A DNA stretch of 64,000 bases from Synechococcus sp. WH 8016 (lineage in GTDB: Bacteria; Cyanobacteriota; Cyanobacteriia; PCC-6307; Cyanobiaceae): positions 310,001 through 374,000 of the forward strand of contig NZ_AGIK01000001.1 of NCBI RefSeq assembly GCF_000230675.1, read 5' to 3'. The position numbers and the translations under genes are program-made. The notes below the pieces were generated by a model. It ran no database searches, had not been told where the DNA came from, and saw only the letters and a program-made list of their open reading frames with translations. Below, in pieces: positions 34,297 through 43,324 of the stretch. How positions within the stretch are numbered: the stretch's first letter is position 1; each line of letters starts with the position of its first letter.

Positions 34297-36192
34297 GTGA
34301 GTTCAGGTCCGGAAGATCGTGAAATCATTGTCTCCCAGGCATCTGGGAGCGATGCCAAGGAAAAGCCCACCAATCCTTTTGCTCGCTTTAAATCGGATCC
34401 ACCGCCGAGTTACAGCGAGTTATTGACGCAAATTTCAGCGGGAAAAGTCAAAGATCTGCAATTGGTTCCTGCGCGTCGGGAAGTAATTGTGGAATACGAC
34501 GATGGTCGCAACGCCACGGTTCCCACCCTGGCGAACGATCAAATGATTTTGCGCACAGCCGAAGCCGCTGGCGTTCCCCTGACGGTGAAGGATGTTCGTC
34601 AGGAACAGGCCTTGGCTGGGTTGGCTGGAAATTTGGCCCTGATCGTTCTGATTGTGGTGGGCCTTTCCTTTCTTCTCCGGCGCTCAGCGCAGGCCGCCAA
34701 TAAGGCCATGGGCTTTGGGCGCAGCCAAGCGCGGATCCGCCCTCAAGATGAAATCACCGTTCGATTTGAGGACGTTGCCGGAATTAGCGAAGCCAAGGAA
34801 GAACTCCAAGAGGTTGTGACCTTCTTGAAGCAACCGGAGAGTTTTATTCGTTTGGGTGCGCGCATCCCTCGGGGGGTGTTGCTGGTGGGACCGCCAGGGA
34901 CGGGAAAAACATTGCTTGCCAAGGCCATCGCTGGGGAGGCAGGGGTGCCGTTTTTCTCCATCGCGGCCTCTGAATTTGTTGAGCTGTTTGTGGGTGTGGG
35001 TGCCAGTCGTGTGCGCGATCTGTTTCGCAAAGCCAAGGAAAAATCGCCTTGCATCATTTTTATTGATGAAATTGATGCCGTTGGTCGTCAACGCGGTGCA
35101 GGAATTGGTGGAGGAAATGATGAGCGCGAGCAAACCCTCAATCAGCTGTTAACTGAAATGGATGGTTTTGCGGATAATTCAGGCGTCATCCTGCTTGCTG
35201 CCACCAACAGGGCTGATGTGCTCGATACGGCATTGATGCGTCCCGGCCGGTTTGATCGTCGTATTTACGTTGATCTGCCCGACCGCAAGGGGCGTGAGGC
35301 GATTCTTGCCGTTCATGCCCGCAGTCGGCCGCTTTCAGACGACGTGTCTCTGGCGGATTGGGCCTTAAGAACCCCAGGCTTTTCCGGTGCTGACCTCGCC
35401 AATCTCATCAATGAGGCTGCGATCCTGACGGCGCGAAATGAAAGCTCTTTTGTGGGGAGCTCTGAATTAGAAGCAGCGCTCGAACGCATCACGATGGGGT
35501 TGTCTGCCTCTCCTTTGCAAGACAGTGCCAAGAAACGGCTGATTGCTTATCACGAAATTGGCCATGCCCTGGTGGCAGCCCATACGCCTCACGCCGATCC
35601 CGTCGACAAAGTGACGTTGCTTCCCCGCAGTGGCGGTGTGGGCGGATTCACCCGATTTTTCCCTGATGAGGAGGTGATTGACTCCGGCTTGGTCAGCAAG
35701 GCTTATTTGCGGGCCCGTCTTGTGATGGCTCTGGGTGGTCGTGCTGCTGAGATGGTGGTGTTTGGACCAGGTGAGATCACCCAGGGAGCGAGTGGAGACC
35801 TGCAAATGGTGTCTCATCTCGCCAGAGAAATGGTGACTCGCTTTGGATTTTCTTCTTTGGGGCCCGTTGCTCTTGAAGGTGGAGATCAGGAGGTGTTCCT
35901 TGGCAGAGATCTCATTCATACGCGTCCCTCTTATGCGGAAAGCACAGGGAAAGCGATTGATGCCTGCGTCCGCCAGCTGGCAATCCAGGCTCTCGATGCG
36001 GCGATCACCCTGTTGGAACCTCGTCGCGAGGTGATGGATCGTCTTGTTGAGGCGTTGATTGCGGAAGAAACACTATCGAGTTCTCGCTTCTATGAATTAG
36101 CTGGCCTGGATCATCCTCAAAACGGAGAGAATCGATTGATAGAAAATAATTCTCATCAACCTGTTCTGGCTCAGAAGCCAGCTGCAACTTGA
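34297..36192 (+). CDS. ftsH: FtsH membrane AAA protease with one transmembrane helix
   Basis: 631 residues. Walker [14 protein letters not shown], Walker [16 protein letters not shown], second region of homology [10 protein letters not shown], zinc site [12 protein letters not shown] with the third ligand in GASGDLQMV. It degrades membrane proteins such as damaged photosystem II subunits. Only one hydrophobic segment is visible ([18 protein letters not shown], about 115); the N-terminal helix normal for FtsH is absent and the N-terminus is a soluble Ser/Glu-rich stretch. The GTG start is forced because an in-frame TAA lies upstream (34237) without an ATG between. The stop overlaps the next start. 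Confidence 0.92.
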   Translation: MSSGPEDREIIVSQASGSDAKEKPTNPFARFKSDPPPSYSELLTQISAGKVKDLQLVPARREVIVEYDDGRNATVPTLANDQMILRTAEAAGVPLTVKDVRQEQALAGLAGNLALIVLIVVGLSFLLRRSAQAANKAMGFGRSQARIRPQDEITVRFEDVAGISEAKEELQEVVTFLKQPESFIRLGARIPRGVLLVGPPGTGKTLLAKAIAGEAGVPFFSIAASEFVELFVGVGASRVRDLFRKAKEKSPCIIFIDEIDAVGRQRGAGIGGGNDEREQTLNQLLTEMDGFADNSGVILLAATNRADVLDTALMRPGRFDRRIYVDLPDRKGREAILAVHARSRPLSDDVSLADWALRTPGFSGADLANLINEAAILTARNESSFVGSSELEAALERITMGLSASPLQDSAKKRLIAYHEIGHALVAAHTPHADPVDKVTLLPRSGGVGGFTRFFPDEEVIDSGLVSKAYLRARLVMALGGRAAEMVVFGPGEITQGASGDLQMVSHLAREMVTRFGFSSLGPVALEGGDQEVFLGRDLIHTRPSYAESTGKAIDACVRQLAIQALDAAITLLEPRREVMDRLVEALIAEETLSSSRFYELAGLDHPQNGENRLIENNSHQPVLAQKPAAT

Positions 36193-39035
36193 TTCGCTCC
36201 ACTGCAGTGGCAAATTCAGTGGTCAATCCAGTGGCAAAAATCTTCCGGATGATCGGGCGTTTTGGGATCTTGTTGATCCCATTGATTGTAATTTTTTCAA
36301 GACTGCAGGTTGAGTGGTACTGGTTCGATCAATTTGAACTTGGGTCTGTTTACGGCAAACGCTTATTCCTTCAATTAGCAGGCGCATTCATTGCCTTTGT
36401 GTTCGTGGGCAGTTGTGCGTTTTGGCGTCAGTCTTGGTTGCGACCACCTCAAGCAGAAAAGGACGAGAGAAGACCTGTCCTAACGGGGTATCGCTACGGG
36501 CTCTGCCTCTTGGCATGTCTTCTGGTGATGCTCACCGTTTTAGCCATTGATACCCGTTTGGCTTGGCTGGCCTGGAGTGACCCCTTTTCACTGTCGTATT
36601 GGTGGAGTCTTCCCTTTTCGACAGGTTGGCCGCTGCTCAGCTTGTCCATTCTGGTGCTGACGTTGATCATGTTCGGCTTGACCCGCAGCCGTCGTCTAGG
36701 TCTTGCCCAGGTTTATGGAAGTGTGTGTATCTGTTTGATCGTTGCGCGGAGTTGGGGACTTTGGAGTCTTGCTCTTTCAATTCCTGACCTCGGCCGCGTG
36801 GAACCGATGCTGGGGTCTGATGTGAGCTTTGGTTTAGGTCGTTTTTCTGCGATCGCGCTGGGGCTTGAATTAGTACTTTTGCAGCTTTTACTCACCCTTA
36901 GTACTGCTTTATGGAGTCAATTAACACGTTCAACATGTCTCAGTGATTGGGCGTTCTCAGGATTAACGAAGCGTCAACGACATGGTTTGAGGCCTGGTTG
37001 TGCACTTTTGTTGGTGACTTGTTCTGGCTTGATGTGGCTTTCAAGGCACCAGTTGCTTTGGACTCAGGATGGAATCGTTGCAGGTGCAGGTTGGCTCGAT
37101 GTTCATCTGCTGCTTCCTTTGCGATCGGCGGGAGCTGTTGCGCTGCTTGTGTTGGCGATTGTTGTTTTGCCGTCACCCTTTTCCAGTTTTCGTCGTCGTC
37201 AGCTTCGGCTGATTTTGTCCTGTATCGCGGTGGCCTCCTTTGGCTTGGAAATGGTGTTGTTTCCGCTGATGCACTGGCTTGTCGTGCGCCCGCGGGAATT
37301 ACAGCTGGAGACCCCCTATATCAGTCGTGCGATTGAGGCCACACGACAGGCCTATCAATTGGACCGTATTACCACCCAACAGTTTGATCCTTCTCCTCGC
37401 TTGAGCCCTAAGGATCGCGAGCAAGGTGCCAGTACTTTGCGCAATATTCGTTTGTGGGATAGCCAACCTCTACTCGCAACAAACCGACAGCTGCAGCAGC
37501 TCAGGGTTTATTACCGCTTTACGAATGCAGCCGTTGATCGCTATCAATTGCGTCCTGATTTACTTGAACGCCAGCAAGTGATGCTCGCTGCGCGTGAACT
37601 CGACCAGGCAGCTCTCCCCAAGCGGTCACGCACTTGGCAGAATCGTCACTTCGTGTTTACGCATGGCTATGGATTCACATTGAGTCCAGTGAACTCCAGA
37701 GGAGCCGATGGGCTCCCTGATTATTTCATCAGTGACATCGGTCGTTCAGCGAGTATTAGTGGTAATAAATTCCTTGATATTAGTCGCGAAGATGTCAAGA
37801 ATAATGTGCCAATTGGTCGGGCTGCGCTCTATTTCGGAATGCTTCCATCTCCCTATGCCGTTGCTCCAACGCAAATCGAAGAGTTCAATCATCCAGAAGG
37901 CGATGAAAACACATATAACCATTATTCAGGTAGAGCTGGTGTGCCACTGGCGTCTTTAGGGCAGCGGATTGCGGCATCGATTTACATCCGTGACCCAAGG
38001 TTGCTGAATACGGGCGTCTTGCAATCGGATTCACGTTTGTTGTTGCGACGTGACGTTAAAAAGCGTGTGAAGGCTTTAGCACCTTTTTTGCAGTTGAAAG
38101 GTGATCCCTATTTAGTTTCCGTTCCCATGGAGTCTGGTCTTGATCAGTATCAGGAAGATCAACATCAGTATTGGATTGTTGATGGATACACCAGCTCTAA
38201 CACCTATCCCTATGCCTCAATCCTTCCTGACGGACAAGAGATGCGCTATGTACGCAACTCAGTAAAAGCCATTGTTGATGCCTACAACGGAACAGTGCAT
38301 CTCTATGTGAGTGAACCAGACGATCCAATGATTCGTGGTTGGCAGAAGGTGTTTCCCGAATTGTTCCAGCCCTTGGCTGCTATGCCACCGTCTTTGCGTC
38401 AGCATCTGATGGTTCCTAGTGCCTTGTTTGAATTACAGGTTCAACAATTGCTCCGATACCATGTAACGAATCCACGTATTTTTTACAGTGGAGATGATGT
38501 TTGGCAGGTTCCAAAAGAGCTGTATGGAAAAACACAGATTCCTGTGGCTCCTTATCACATTACGGCGCAAGTGAAGCCGAGTGTTGATTCCGAATTTTTA
38601 CTTTTACAACCCCTTACGCCACTTGCCCGTCCCAATCTCTCCGGTTGGTTGGCGGCAAGAAGCGATGCTGAGCATTACGGAGAGCTGATCCTGTTGCGCT
38701 TTCCTAGTGATGTTCCGATTTTTGGTCCTGAGCAGATCCAGGCTCTGATCAATCAGAATCCCATCATCAGCCAGCAGTTTGGCCTATGGGACCGTGCGGG
38801 CTCTCAAGTTGTTCAAGGCAATCTTTTGGTCGTGCCACTCGGAAATGCCCTTCTCTATGTTGAGCCGATTTATCTCAGAGCCCGTCGTGGTGGGTTGCCA
38901 ACCTTAGTGCGTGTGGTTGTTAGTGATGGCAGTCGCGTGGCAATGGCCAAGGATTTACGCGGGGGCCTTGATGCCCTATTGCAGGGAACTGGTTCGAAAG
39001 ATGTTGTCGTGCAGGATCTTGATAAGGCATTGTGA
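36189..39035 (+). CDS. UPF0182 large membrane protein
   Basis: 948 residues from a TTG that overlaps the ftsH stop; ATG at 36249 is the alternative. Seven or so N-terminal membrane helices (FGILLIPLIVIFSRLQVEWYWF; AFIAFVFVGSCAFW and others) precede a large exported domain with the UPF0182 landmarks NIRLWDSQPLL, VFTHGYGFTLSPVN, YNGTVHLYVSEPDDPM and the C-terminal PLGNALLYVEPIYLRA. Function of this widespread family is unknown. The coupling to ftsH is notable. Confidence 0.88.
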   Translation: MIRSTAVANSVVNPVAKIFRMIGRFGILLIPLIVIFSRLQVEWYWFDQFELGSVYGKRLFLQLAGAFIAFVFVGSCAFWRQSWLRPPQAEKDERRPVLTGYRYGLCLLACLLVMLTVLAIDTRLAWLAWSDPFSLSYWWSLPFSTGWPLLSLSILVLTLIMFGLTRSRRLGLAQVYGSVCICLIVARSWGLWSLALSIPDLGRVEPMLGSDVSFGLGRFSAIALGLELVLLQLLLTLSTALWSQLTRSTCLSDWAFSGLTKRQRHGLRPGCALLLVTCSGLMWLSRHQLLWTQDGIVAGAGWLDVHLLLPLRSAGAVALLVLAIVVLPSPFSSFRRRQLRLILSCIAVASFGLEMVLFPLMHWLVVRPRELQLETPYISRAIEATRQAYQLDRITTQQFDPSPRLSPKDREQGASTLRNIRLWDSQPLLATNRQLQQLRVYYRFTNAAVDRYQLRPDLLERQQVMLAARELDQAALPKRSRTWQNRHFVFTHGYGFTLSPVNSRGADGLPDYFISDIGRSASISGNKFLDISREDVKNNVPIGRAALYFGMLPSPYAVAPTQIEEFNHPEGDENTYNHYSGRAGVPLASLGQRIAASIYIRDPRLLNTGVLQSDSRLLLRRDVKKRVKALAPFLQLKGDPYLVSVPMESGLDQYQEDQHQYWIVDGYTSSNTYPYASILPDGQEMRYVRNSVKAIVDAYNGTVHLYVSEPDDPMIRGWQKVFPELFQPLAAMPPSLRQHLMVPSALFELQVQQLLRYHVTNPRIFYSGDDVWQVPKELYGKTQIPVAPYHITAQVKPSVDSEFLLLQPLTPLARPNLSGWLAARSDAEHYGELILLRFPSDVPIFGPEQIQALINQNPIISQQFGLWDRAGSQVVQGNLLVVPLGNALLYVEPIYLRARRGGLPTLVRVVVSDGSRVAMAKDLRGGLDALLQGTGSKDVVVQDLDKAL

Positions 39036-39055
39036 AGCCAACCTTCACGATCAAA

Positions 39056-39475
39056 TCATCCTTTCTGGCGACGATATTCTTTTAATGCTTTGCCTGGTTT
39101 AAATAGAATAAATAGGCCCCATAGCAGCAATGGCACTGCTACGAGAAAGGTATAGGCTCCAACCTGTGGTGATCCATCAAGTGGCTGTGGAATTTGACTG
39201 AGAATCCAGACTGGTACTAACCACCAAGGACTGATTCCTATGTCGTTGAGTCTTCGAATATCAACTGGAACCATGATCAACAATGCTGAAATTGTGGTTA
39301 GGGAGAGGTTGTTATCCCAGGTTTCCGGAGTAATTTCCAATCCTACTAACATGCACAGGCCAATATTGACAGCAAGGATGAGTGAGAGGATGAGCAGTCG
39401 CTTAATGACCTCGCCTAAATAGTCAAGCCTTCCAAGCTCTCCTTTCCAGCTGAAGAATTGAAGTAGACCTTTCAT
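39056..39475 (-). CDS. DUF805 membrane protein
   Basis: 139 residues, four membrane helices. The opening FFSWKGELGRLDY and the central VDIRRLNDIGISPWWLV are the DUF805 signature (F-x-G-R-x-R-x-x-x-W ... R-R-L-H-D-x-x-x-S-G-W). Function unknown; inner membrane. Convergent with UPF0182, 20 bases apart. Confidence 0.85.
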   Translation of the reverse strand: MKGLLQFFSWKGELGRLDYLGEVIKRLLILSLILAVNIGLCMLVGLEITPETWDNNLSLTTISALLIMVPVDIRRLNDIGISPWWLVPVWILSQIPQPLDGSPQVGAYTFLVAVPLLLWGLFILFKPGKALKEYRRQKG

Positions 39476-39581
39476 CAGTGCCCTTGATCGATCCTTTCAG
39501 ACTGGCTGAAAAAGCACTGATTGGCAACGAGCATTTCTGGATCACAGGGATGGCTAATCACCGCTGATGACCTTCTGTGAG

Positions 39582-39653
39582 TCATGCGTTCATTAACTTC
39601 AAACACACGGTGGCTGCTACCACGAGACAGCTAGCAACAACAATGAATCCCAT
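39582..39653 (-). CDS. Possible 23-residue membrane peptide
   Basis: A minus-strand ATG opens 23 codons, MGFIVVASCLVVAATVCLKL plus MNA, a single hydrophobic helix with a Lys near its end. Size and shape fit small photosynthetic membrane peptides, but I cannot match it to a named one, and the ribosome-binding site is weak. It lies in a 430-base gap between DUF805 and the peroxiredoxin terminator that otherwise holds nothing I can support. Confidence 0.3.
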   Translation of the reverse strand: MGFIVVASCLVVAATVCLKLMNA

Positions 39654-39843
39654 TGGATTGAGTCGAAGATAGTTTCATCATTTGTCTTTCAGGCACCCCA
39701 TGCCTGTCTCCGATGAGACTAAATCGCAAATTCAACGTATGCCCGTTCTCAAGCCTCTGCGGTCTTTTCAAGTGGCTTCTCTAGGGAGTTGCTGCTTACG
39801 CTCAAAACGACTCAATCGGAGTTTGATGAAATGGCGCACCATT

Positions 39844-39875
39844 AAAAAACGGGACAGATCGTTGACCTGTCCCGT
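39844..39875 (-). terminator. Terminator of the peroxiredoxin gene
   Basis: On the minus strand ACGGGACAG and CTGTCCCGT form an exact 9-bp stem around a 9-base loop, followed by UUUUUAAU. Confidence 0.9.
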
Positions 39876-39907
39876 GTGTCATCATGCGGCCCTTTGGCCT
39901 TGAGTCC

Positions 39908-40510
39908 CTAACCGATCGCAGCAAAAAACTCTTTGCTGCCCTTGGGATCAGGCTTCATGGTCTTCTCGCCTGGTGTCCAGTTAGCTGGGCAGACTTCATC
40001 TGGATTGGACTGCACATACTGGAATGCCTGCAAGACACGCAGGGTTTCATCGACATTCCGGCCAACGGGGAGGTTGTTGATCGTGGCGTGCATGATCACA
40101 CCCTCAGGGTCGATGATGAACAGGCCACGCAGGGCCACGCCTTCAGCGTCATCGAGAACGTTGTAAGCAGTGGAAATTTCCTTCTTCAGGTCTGAAACGA
40201 GCGGATAGTTGATATCGCCGATGCCGCCCTGATTGCGTGCCGTTTGGATCCAAGCCAGGTGACTGAATTGGCTGTCAACGGAGATGCCCAGCACTTCGGT
40301 GTTTTTGCTGGAGAAATCTGAGTAGCGATCGCTAAACGCCGTGATTTCTGTTGGGCAAACGAAGGTGAAGTCCAGTGGGTAGAAAAAGAGCACCACGTAC
40401 TTGCCGCGGTACTGAGACAGGCTGATTTCTTTGAACTCCTGATCAACTACAGCGGTAGCGGTGAAATCAGGGGCCTGTTGGCCCACGCGCAGGCAACCGT
40501 TGTCGGTCAT
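39908..40510 (-). CDS. Typical 2-Cys peroxiredoxin
   Basis: 200 residues. The peroxidatic Cys is in [16 protein letters not shown] (about residue 55), the resolving Cys in [19 protein letters not shown] (about 175). The end KEFFAAIG resembles the C-terminal YF-containing tail of sensitive 2-Cys Prx, with FF rather than YF. It reduces hydrogen peroxide and alkyl peroxides with electrons from thioredoxin or NTRC. Single gene with its own strong terminator. Confidence 0.95.
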   Translation of the reverse strand: MTDNGCLRVGQQAPDFTATAVVDQEFKEISLSQYRGKYVVLFFYPLDFTFVCPTEITAFSDRYSDFSSKNTEVLGISVDSQFSHLAWIQTARNQGGIGDINYPLVSDLKKEISTAYNVLDDAEGVALRGLFIIDPEGVIMHATINNLPVGRNVDETLRVLQAFQYVQSNPDEVCPANWTPGEKTMKPDPKGSKEFFAAIG

Positions 40511-40675
40511 GATGAAAGGTCGATGGGGATGTGACGGAAGCAGCAGACCAGACTCAATCCAAAGTCGGTCCGACTTCTAGTTACATCCCTTAATTTATCA
40601 CGCCCTCGTCTCGGTTGCCGTGCGATGAATCGTGAATAAGCTTCCCTGCTGATGATGGGGTTCTAAAATCATTCG

Positions 40676-40969
40676 ATGATTGATCAACCCATGTCTTGGG
40701 ATCAGGCCTTATTGCGGAAATTCAGCAGTACAGGGCATTTCCGACTTTTAAATCAAGTGCGTAGTGAGCTTAAAAGCCAGCCACTCAACCGTGACTCCCA
40801 GACCAGAAAGCTCACACTTCAGGCAAGGCCCCACCATGGACAATCGGTGAGGCAACAGCGGCGTCCAAATCCAGTTCCTGAGGATCAACCGATCTTGATC
40901 ATGGAAGAAACCACGAAAGACAGCCCAACATCATTCAGAGAACGACTTAATGCAATTGAAATGCGCTGA
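40676..40969 (+). CDS. Conserved small cyanobacterial protein
   Basis: 97 residues, hydrophilic and basic in the middle (RKLTLQARPHHGQSVRQQRR). The start MSWDQALLRKFSSTGHFRLLNQVRSELKSQPL looks like a conserved helical head that I recall from other cyanobacteria, but without any function. ATG at 40676 or, five codons later, 40691. The gene is convergent with the tRNA. Confidence 0.6.
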   Translation: MIDQPMSWDQALLRKFSSTGHFRLLNQVRSELKSQPLNRDSQTRKLTLQARPHHGQSVRQQRRPNPVPEDQPILIMEETTKDSPTSFRERLNAIEMR

Positions 40970-41006
40970 GATTTGGTCGCGTTAGCGATTTAATCAAAGC
41001 AAAAAA

Positions 41007-41080
41007 TGGCTCGGGGGAGACTTGAACTCCCGACCTTGGGGTTATGAATCCCACGCTCTAACCAGCTGAGCTACCGAGCC
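41007..41080 (-). tRNA. tRNA-Met (CAU), elongator type
   Basis: On the minus strand the acceptor GGCTCGG pairs with CCGAGCC. The D-arm (AGCTCAGCTGGTTAGAGC), variable AGGTC and T-arm (GGGAGTTCAAGTCTCCC) are normal. The anticodon loop is TTCATAA (CAU). Elongator Met rather than initiator is indicated by the paired first base pair and the D-arm; a lysidine tRNA-Ile is less likely. The anticodon stem TGGGA/CCCCA has an A-C mismatch next to the loop. The 3' CCA is not encoded. Confidence 0.93.
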
Positions 41081-41115
41081 GTTACCCCAATATTTTAAAC
41101 GATCGCCCGGGTGGT

Positions 41116-42117
41116 TTATGCGCGGCGACGTGCTGGGAGCTTGGCCATTGGGTCGAGTGCTGAACCACCACGTTGGCGAATTTCAAAATGTAGATGAGGT
41201 CCAGTGCTTCTTCCCGTGCTGCCCATGAGGGAAATTTTTACTCCCTGGGGAATCATTTGTCCTTTGCGAACTAAGAGGCGGCTGTTGTGGGCGTAACGGG
41301 TGGAAGATCCATCGGGGTGAGCTAACTCCACTAAATAACCGTAACCACTGCTCCAACCAGAAAATTTCACAACGCCGTCTTTGGCGGCAACGATGGGAGT
41401 GCCAACGTTGTTGGCAATGTCGATGCCCTTATGCATGCGGCCCCAACGCCATCCGAAACCAGAGGTGAAAACACCTTTTGTGGGCCATATGAAGGATTGA
41501 TTTCCAACAGACTCACCCTCAGCTCCAGGCAATGCAGGTAGAGCTGGAAAGCTGGCACCGCCTGAAACCGTTGGACGAATCGCAAGAAGCGCTCTGGGAG
41601 AAGCCTTGGCAACACGCACTTCGCTACCGATCGCCAAACGGGCTAGATCGAGACCAGGATTCAATGAGCGCAACTCACTCAAGCTGACTCCCTGATCTCT
41701 AGAAAACGTTGACAGAGACTCGTTGGCTTTGATGCGTACAACGGATTGTGGAGCTGGAGGAGTTTGAAGCGGTGCTTTGCGGAGGACCGTTGTTCCGTCA
41801 AGACGGGTCGCGCTAGCGAGGCTTTCCTCAGCGTCAGCAGGGATCACGATCCAAGCACCAGGCTTGATCGTGTCTTGGGAAGCCTGGTCGTTAAGAGCGG
41901 TTAAATCTGAGTTGGAAAGTCCGAGATCAGCAGCTATATCTTGAAGAGTGCTCCTTGTCGAGACCTTGACCCAAAGCCTGCTTTGGGTTGCTGGTGCCGA
42001 TGCCAGGAGAAATGGTGCCTGCACATGGCCAGCATCCGCAAACCCAGGATGCTGTGACAAGACAGATAAAGACGTTCCTGATGCGATTGCCGTAACGAGA
42101 ACGAGAAGGGGCTTCAT
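41116..42117 (-). CDS. LysM/M23 peptidoglycan endopeptidase
   Basis: 333 residues from the ATG at 42117, which begins a signal peptide (MKPLLVLVTAIASGTSLSVL). Two LysM-like repeats (VSTRSTLQDIAADLGLSNSDL, and IKANESLSTFSRDQGVSLSELRSLNPG) precede an M23 domain. Zinc ligands are H-x(3)-D in MHKGIDIANNVGTPIVAA and the HLHFE near the end; RYAHNSRLLVRKGQ is also typical. It trims peptidoglycan or activates amidases during division. The frame stays open upstream into trmL, but that part has no domain sense. Confidence 0.9.
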   Translation of the reverse strand: MKPLLVLVTAIASGTSLSVLSQHPGFADAGHVQAPFLLASAPATQSRLWVKVSTRSTLQDIAADLGLSNSDLTALNDQASQDTIKPGAWIVIPADAEESLASATRLDGTTVLRKAPLQTPPAPQSVVRIKANESLSTFSRDQGVSLSELRSLNPGLDLARLAIGSEVRVAKASPRALLAIRPTVSGGASFPALPALPGAEGESVGNQSFIWPTKGVFTSGFGWRWGRMHKGIDIANNVGTPIVAAKDGVVKFSGWSSGYGYLVELAHPDGSSTRYAHNSRLLVRKGQMIPQGVKISLMGSTGRSTGPHLHFEIRQRGGSALDPMAKLPARRRA

Positions 42118-42226
42118 CTGAATCAGCGATGGGTAACGATCCTGGAGAAGCCGCCACAGCTCAGGAACGGCCTGAAAGTAGCGGCTGCAGGACATCGGCG
42201 CAAGGGCTGAAGTGTCAGCTTGCCAA

Positions 42227-42757
42227 TTACCACAGTTGAAGCTGCAAGCCTGCGTGGTGGCTGACGATGGCGCAAGCCACGGAAAGATTGAGGCTCCGCA
42301 CGCCCCCTTGGCCATCTTCTCCGGCGCTGCAGGGCATCGAAATGGTTGTGATTTGGGTGCAGCGACTGCGTGTTGCTTCCGATAAGCCGGTGTCTTCTCG
42401 ACCGAATAACAAGACATCTCCGCGTTCGAACTGCATTTCTTGAAGAGCCACGCCGCCTCGACGGCTGCAGCCAATCACCCTGGAGTCTTTCCCAAGCGAC
42501 TTAAAAAACGAATCGGTGTCCTTGTGGATGGTGAGATCAACGTGGGGCCAGTAATCAAGACCAGCTCTTTTTAAATACCGATCTTCAAGACTGAACCCAA
42601 GGGGCTCAATCAAATCCAGGGGTAAACCAAAAGCTGCGCAAGTACGGGCAATGTTTCCCGTATTGGGGGGAATTTGTGGTTCCCACAGTGCCACCCTCAA
42701 AGGCTTTTGAATCACAGGCCGTTCATTACATGCTTGATCATTTGAGATTTGTTTCAC
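42227..42757 (-). CDS. trmL: tRNA (cytidine/uridine-34 2'-O)-methyltransferase
   Basis: 176 residues, SPOUT fold. Motif 1 PQIPPNTGNIARTCAAFGLPLDLIEPLGF, motif 2 DVLLFGREDTGLSE, motif 3 ISMPCSAGEDGQGGVRSLNLSVACAI. It methylates the wobble base of Leu tRNAs. In motif 3 the usual I-P-M..VRSLNL is present with an insertion (SAGEDGQGG). The ATG overlaps the cobU stop. Confidence 0.92.
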   Translation of the reverse strand: MKQISNDQACNERPVIQKPLRVALWEPQIPPNTGNIARTCAAFGLPLDLIEPLGFSLEDRYLKRAGLDYWPHVDLTIHKDTDSFFKSLGKDSRVIGCSRRGGVALQEMQFERGDVLLFGREDTGLSEATRSRCTQITTISMPCSAGEDGQGGVRSLNLSVACAIVSHHAGLQLQLW

Positions 42758-43320
42758 GGAACGAGAATGCCTAATTGAGAAAGATTCAATGCTCTTCCCT
42801 GTACAACGAGCCAGCTATCGGCAGCGTGTTGTTCTAGTTGTTGGGCCAGCCAACCTTGGCGGTCCCTAAACAATCCGCCAATCACTGTGGCGGGGACGAC
42901 GCCCCAGCCTGTTTCTTCGATCACGATCACGGTGGGGCATGTTCGTGTGAGAAGACTTTGGATGAGTTCTTCTGCCTCCTGAGTCCAGGCATGATCGTTG
43001 AGGTCGAGATGCGCTGCCGTATATCCGCCAAGCGCATCGATCAACAACGGTTGATGGGGCTCTTCTTTGCGAATGCATTCGGCAAGCTTGCGTCCTGGTT
43101 CGCGCAGCTGCCAGTGCAAGGGTCGTCTTTCGCGATGCAGCCGCATCCGCTCGTCCCAGCTTGGATCATTCGAACGATGCGCTGAGGTTGCGACGTAGGT
43201 GACTGTCTGTTGAGAGCTGAGTAAATGTTCAGCCCAGCGGCTTTTCCCTCCTCGGCTTGGCCCGCTTACCAGAACGAGCCCGTTCGGAAGCTTGGGTCTT
43301 TGCTTGTTTGGGCTAGCCAA
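42754..43320 (-). CDS. cobU: Adenosylcobinamide kinase/guanylyltransferase CobU
   Basis: 188 residues. P-loop SGPSRGGKSRWAEHL, then TYVATS, DERMRLHRERRPLHWQ and VIGGLFRDRQGWLAQQLEQHAADSWLVVQGRALNL match CobU/CobP, which activates cobinamide for cobalamin lower-ligand attachment. The usual D-C-x-T-x-W-x-x-N segment reads DALGGYTAAHL, a divergent form. Marine Synechococcus makes pseudocobalamin, so the pathway is expected. Confidence 0.88.
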   Translation of the reverse strand: MASPNKQRPKLPNGLVLVSGPSRGGKSRWAEHLLSSQQTVTYVATSAHRSNDPSWDERMRLHRERRPLHWQLREPGRKLAECIRKEEPHQPLLIDALGGYTAAHLDLNDHAWTQEAEELIQSLLTRTCPTVIVIEETGWGVVPATVIGGLFRDRQGWLAQQLEQHAADSWLVVQGRALNLSQLGILVP

Positions 43321-43324
43321 CGGT

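Noticed and set aside
42118-42474. N-terminal extension of the M23 peptidase into trmL
   Set aside because: The extension is the antiparallel shadow of trmL codons; a signal peptide begins at 42117.
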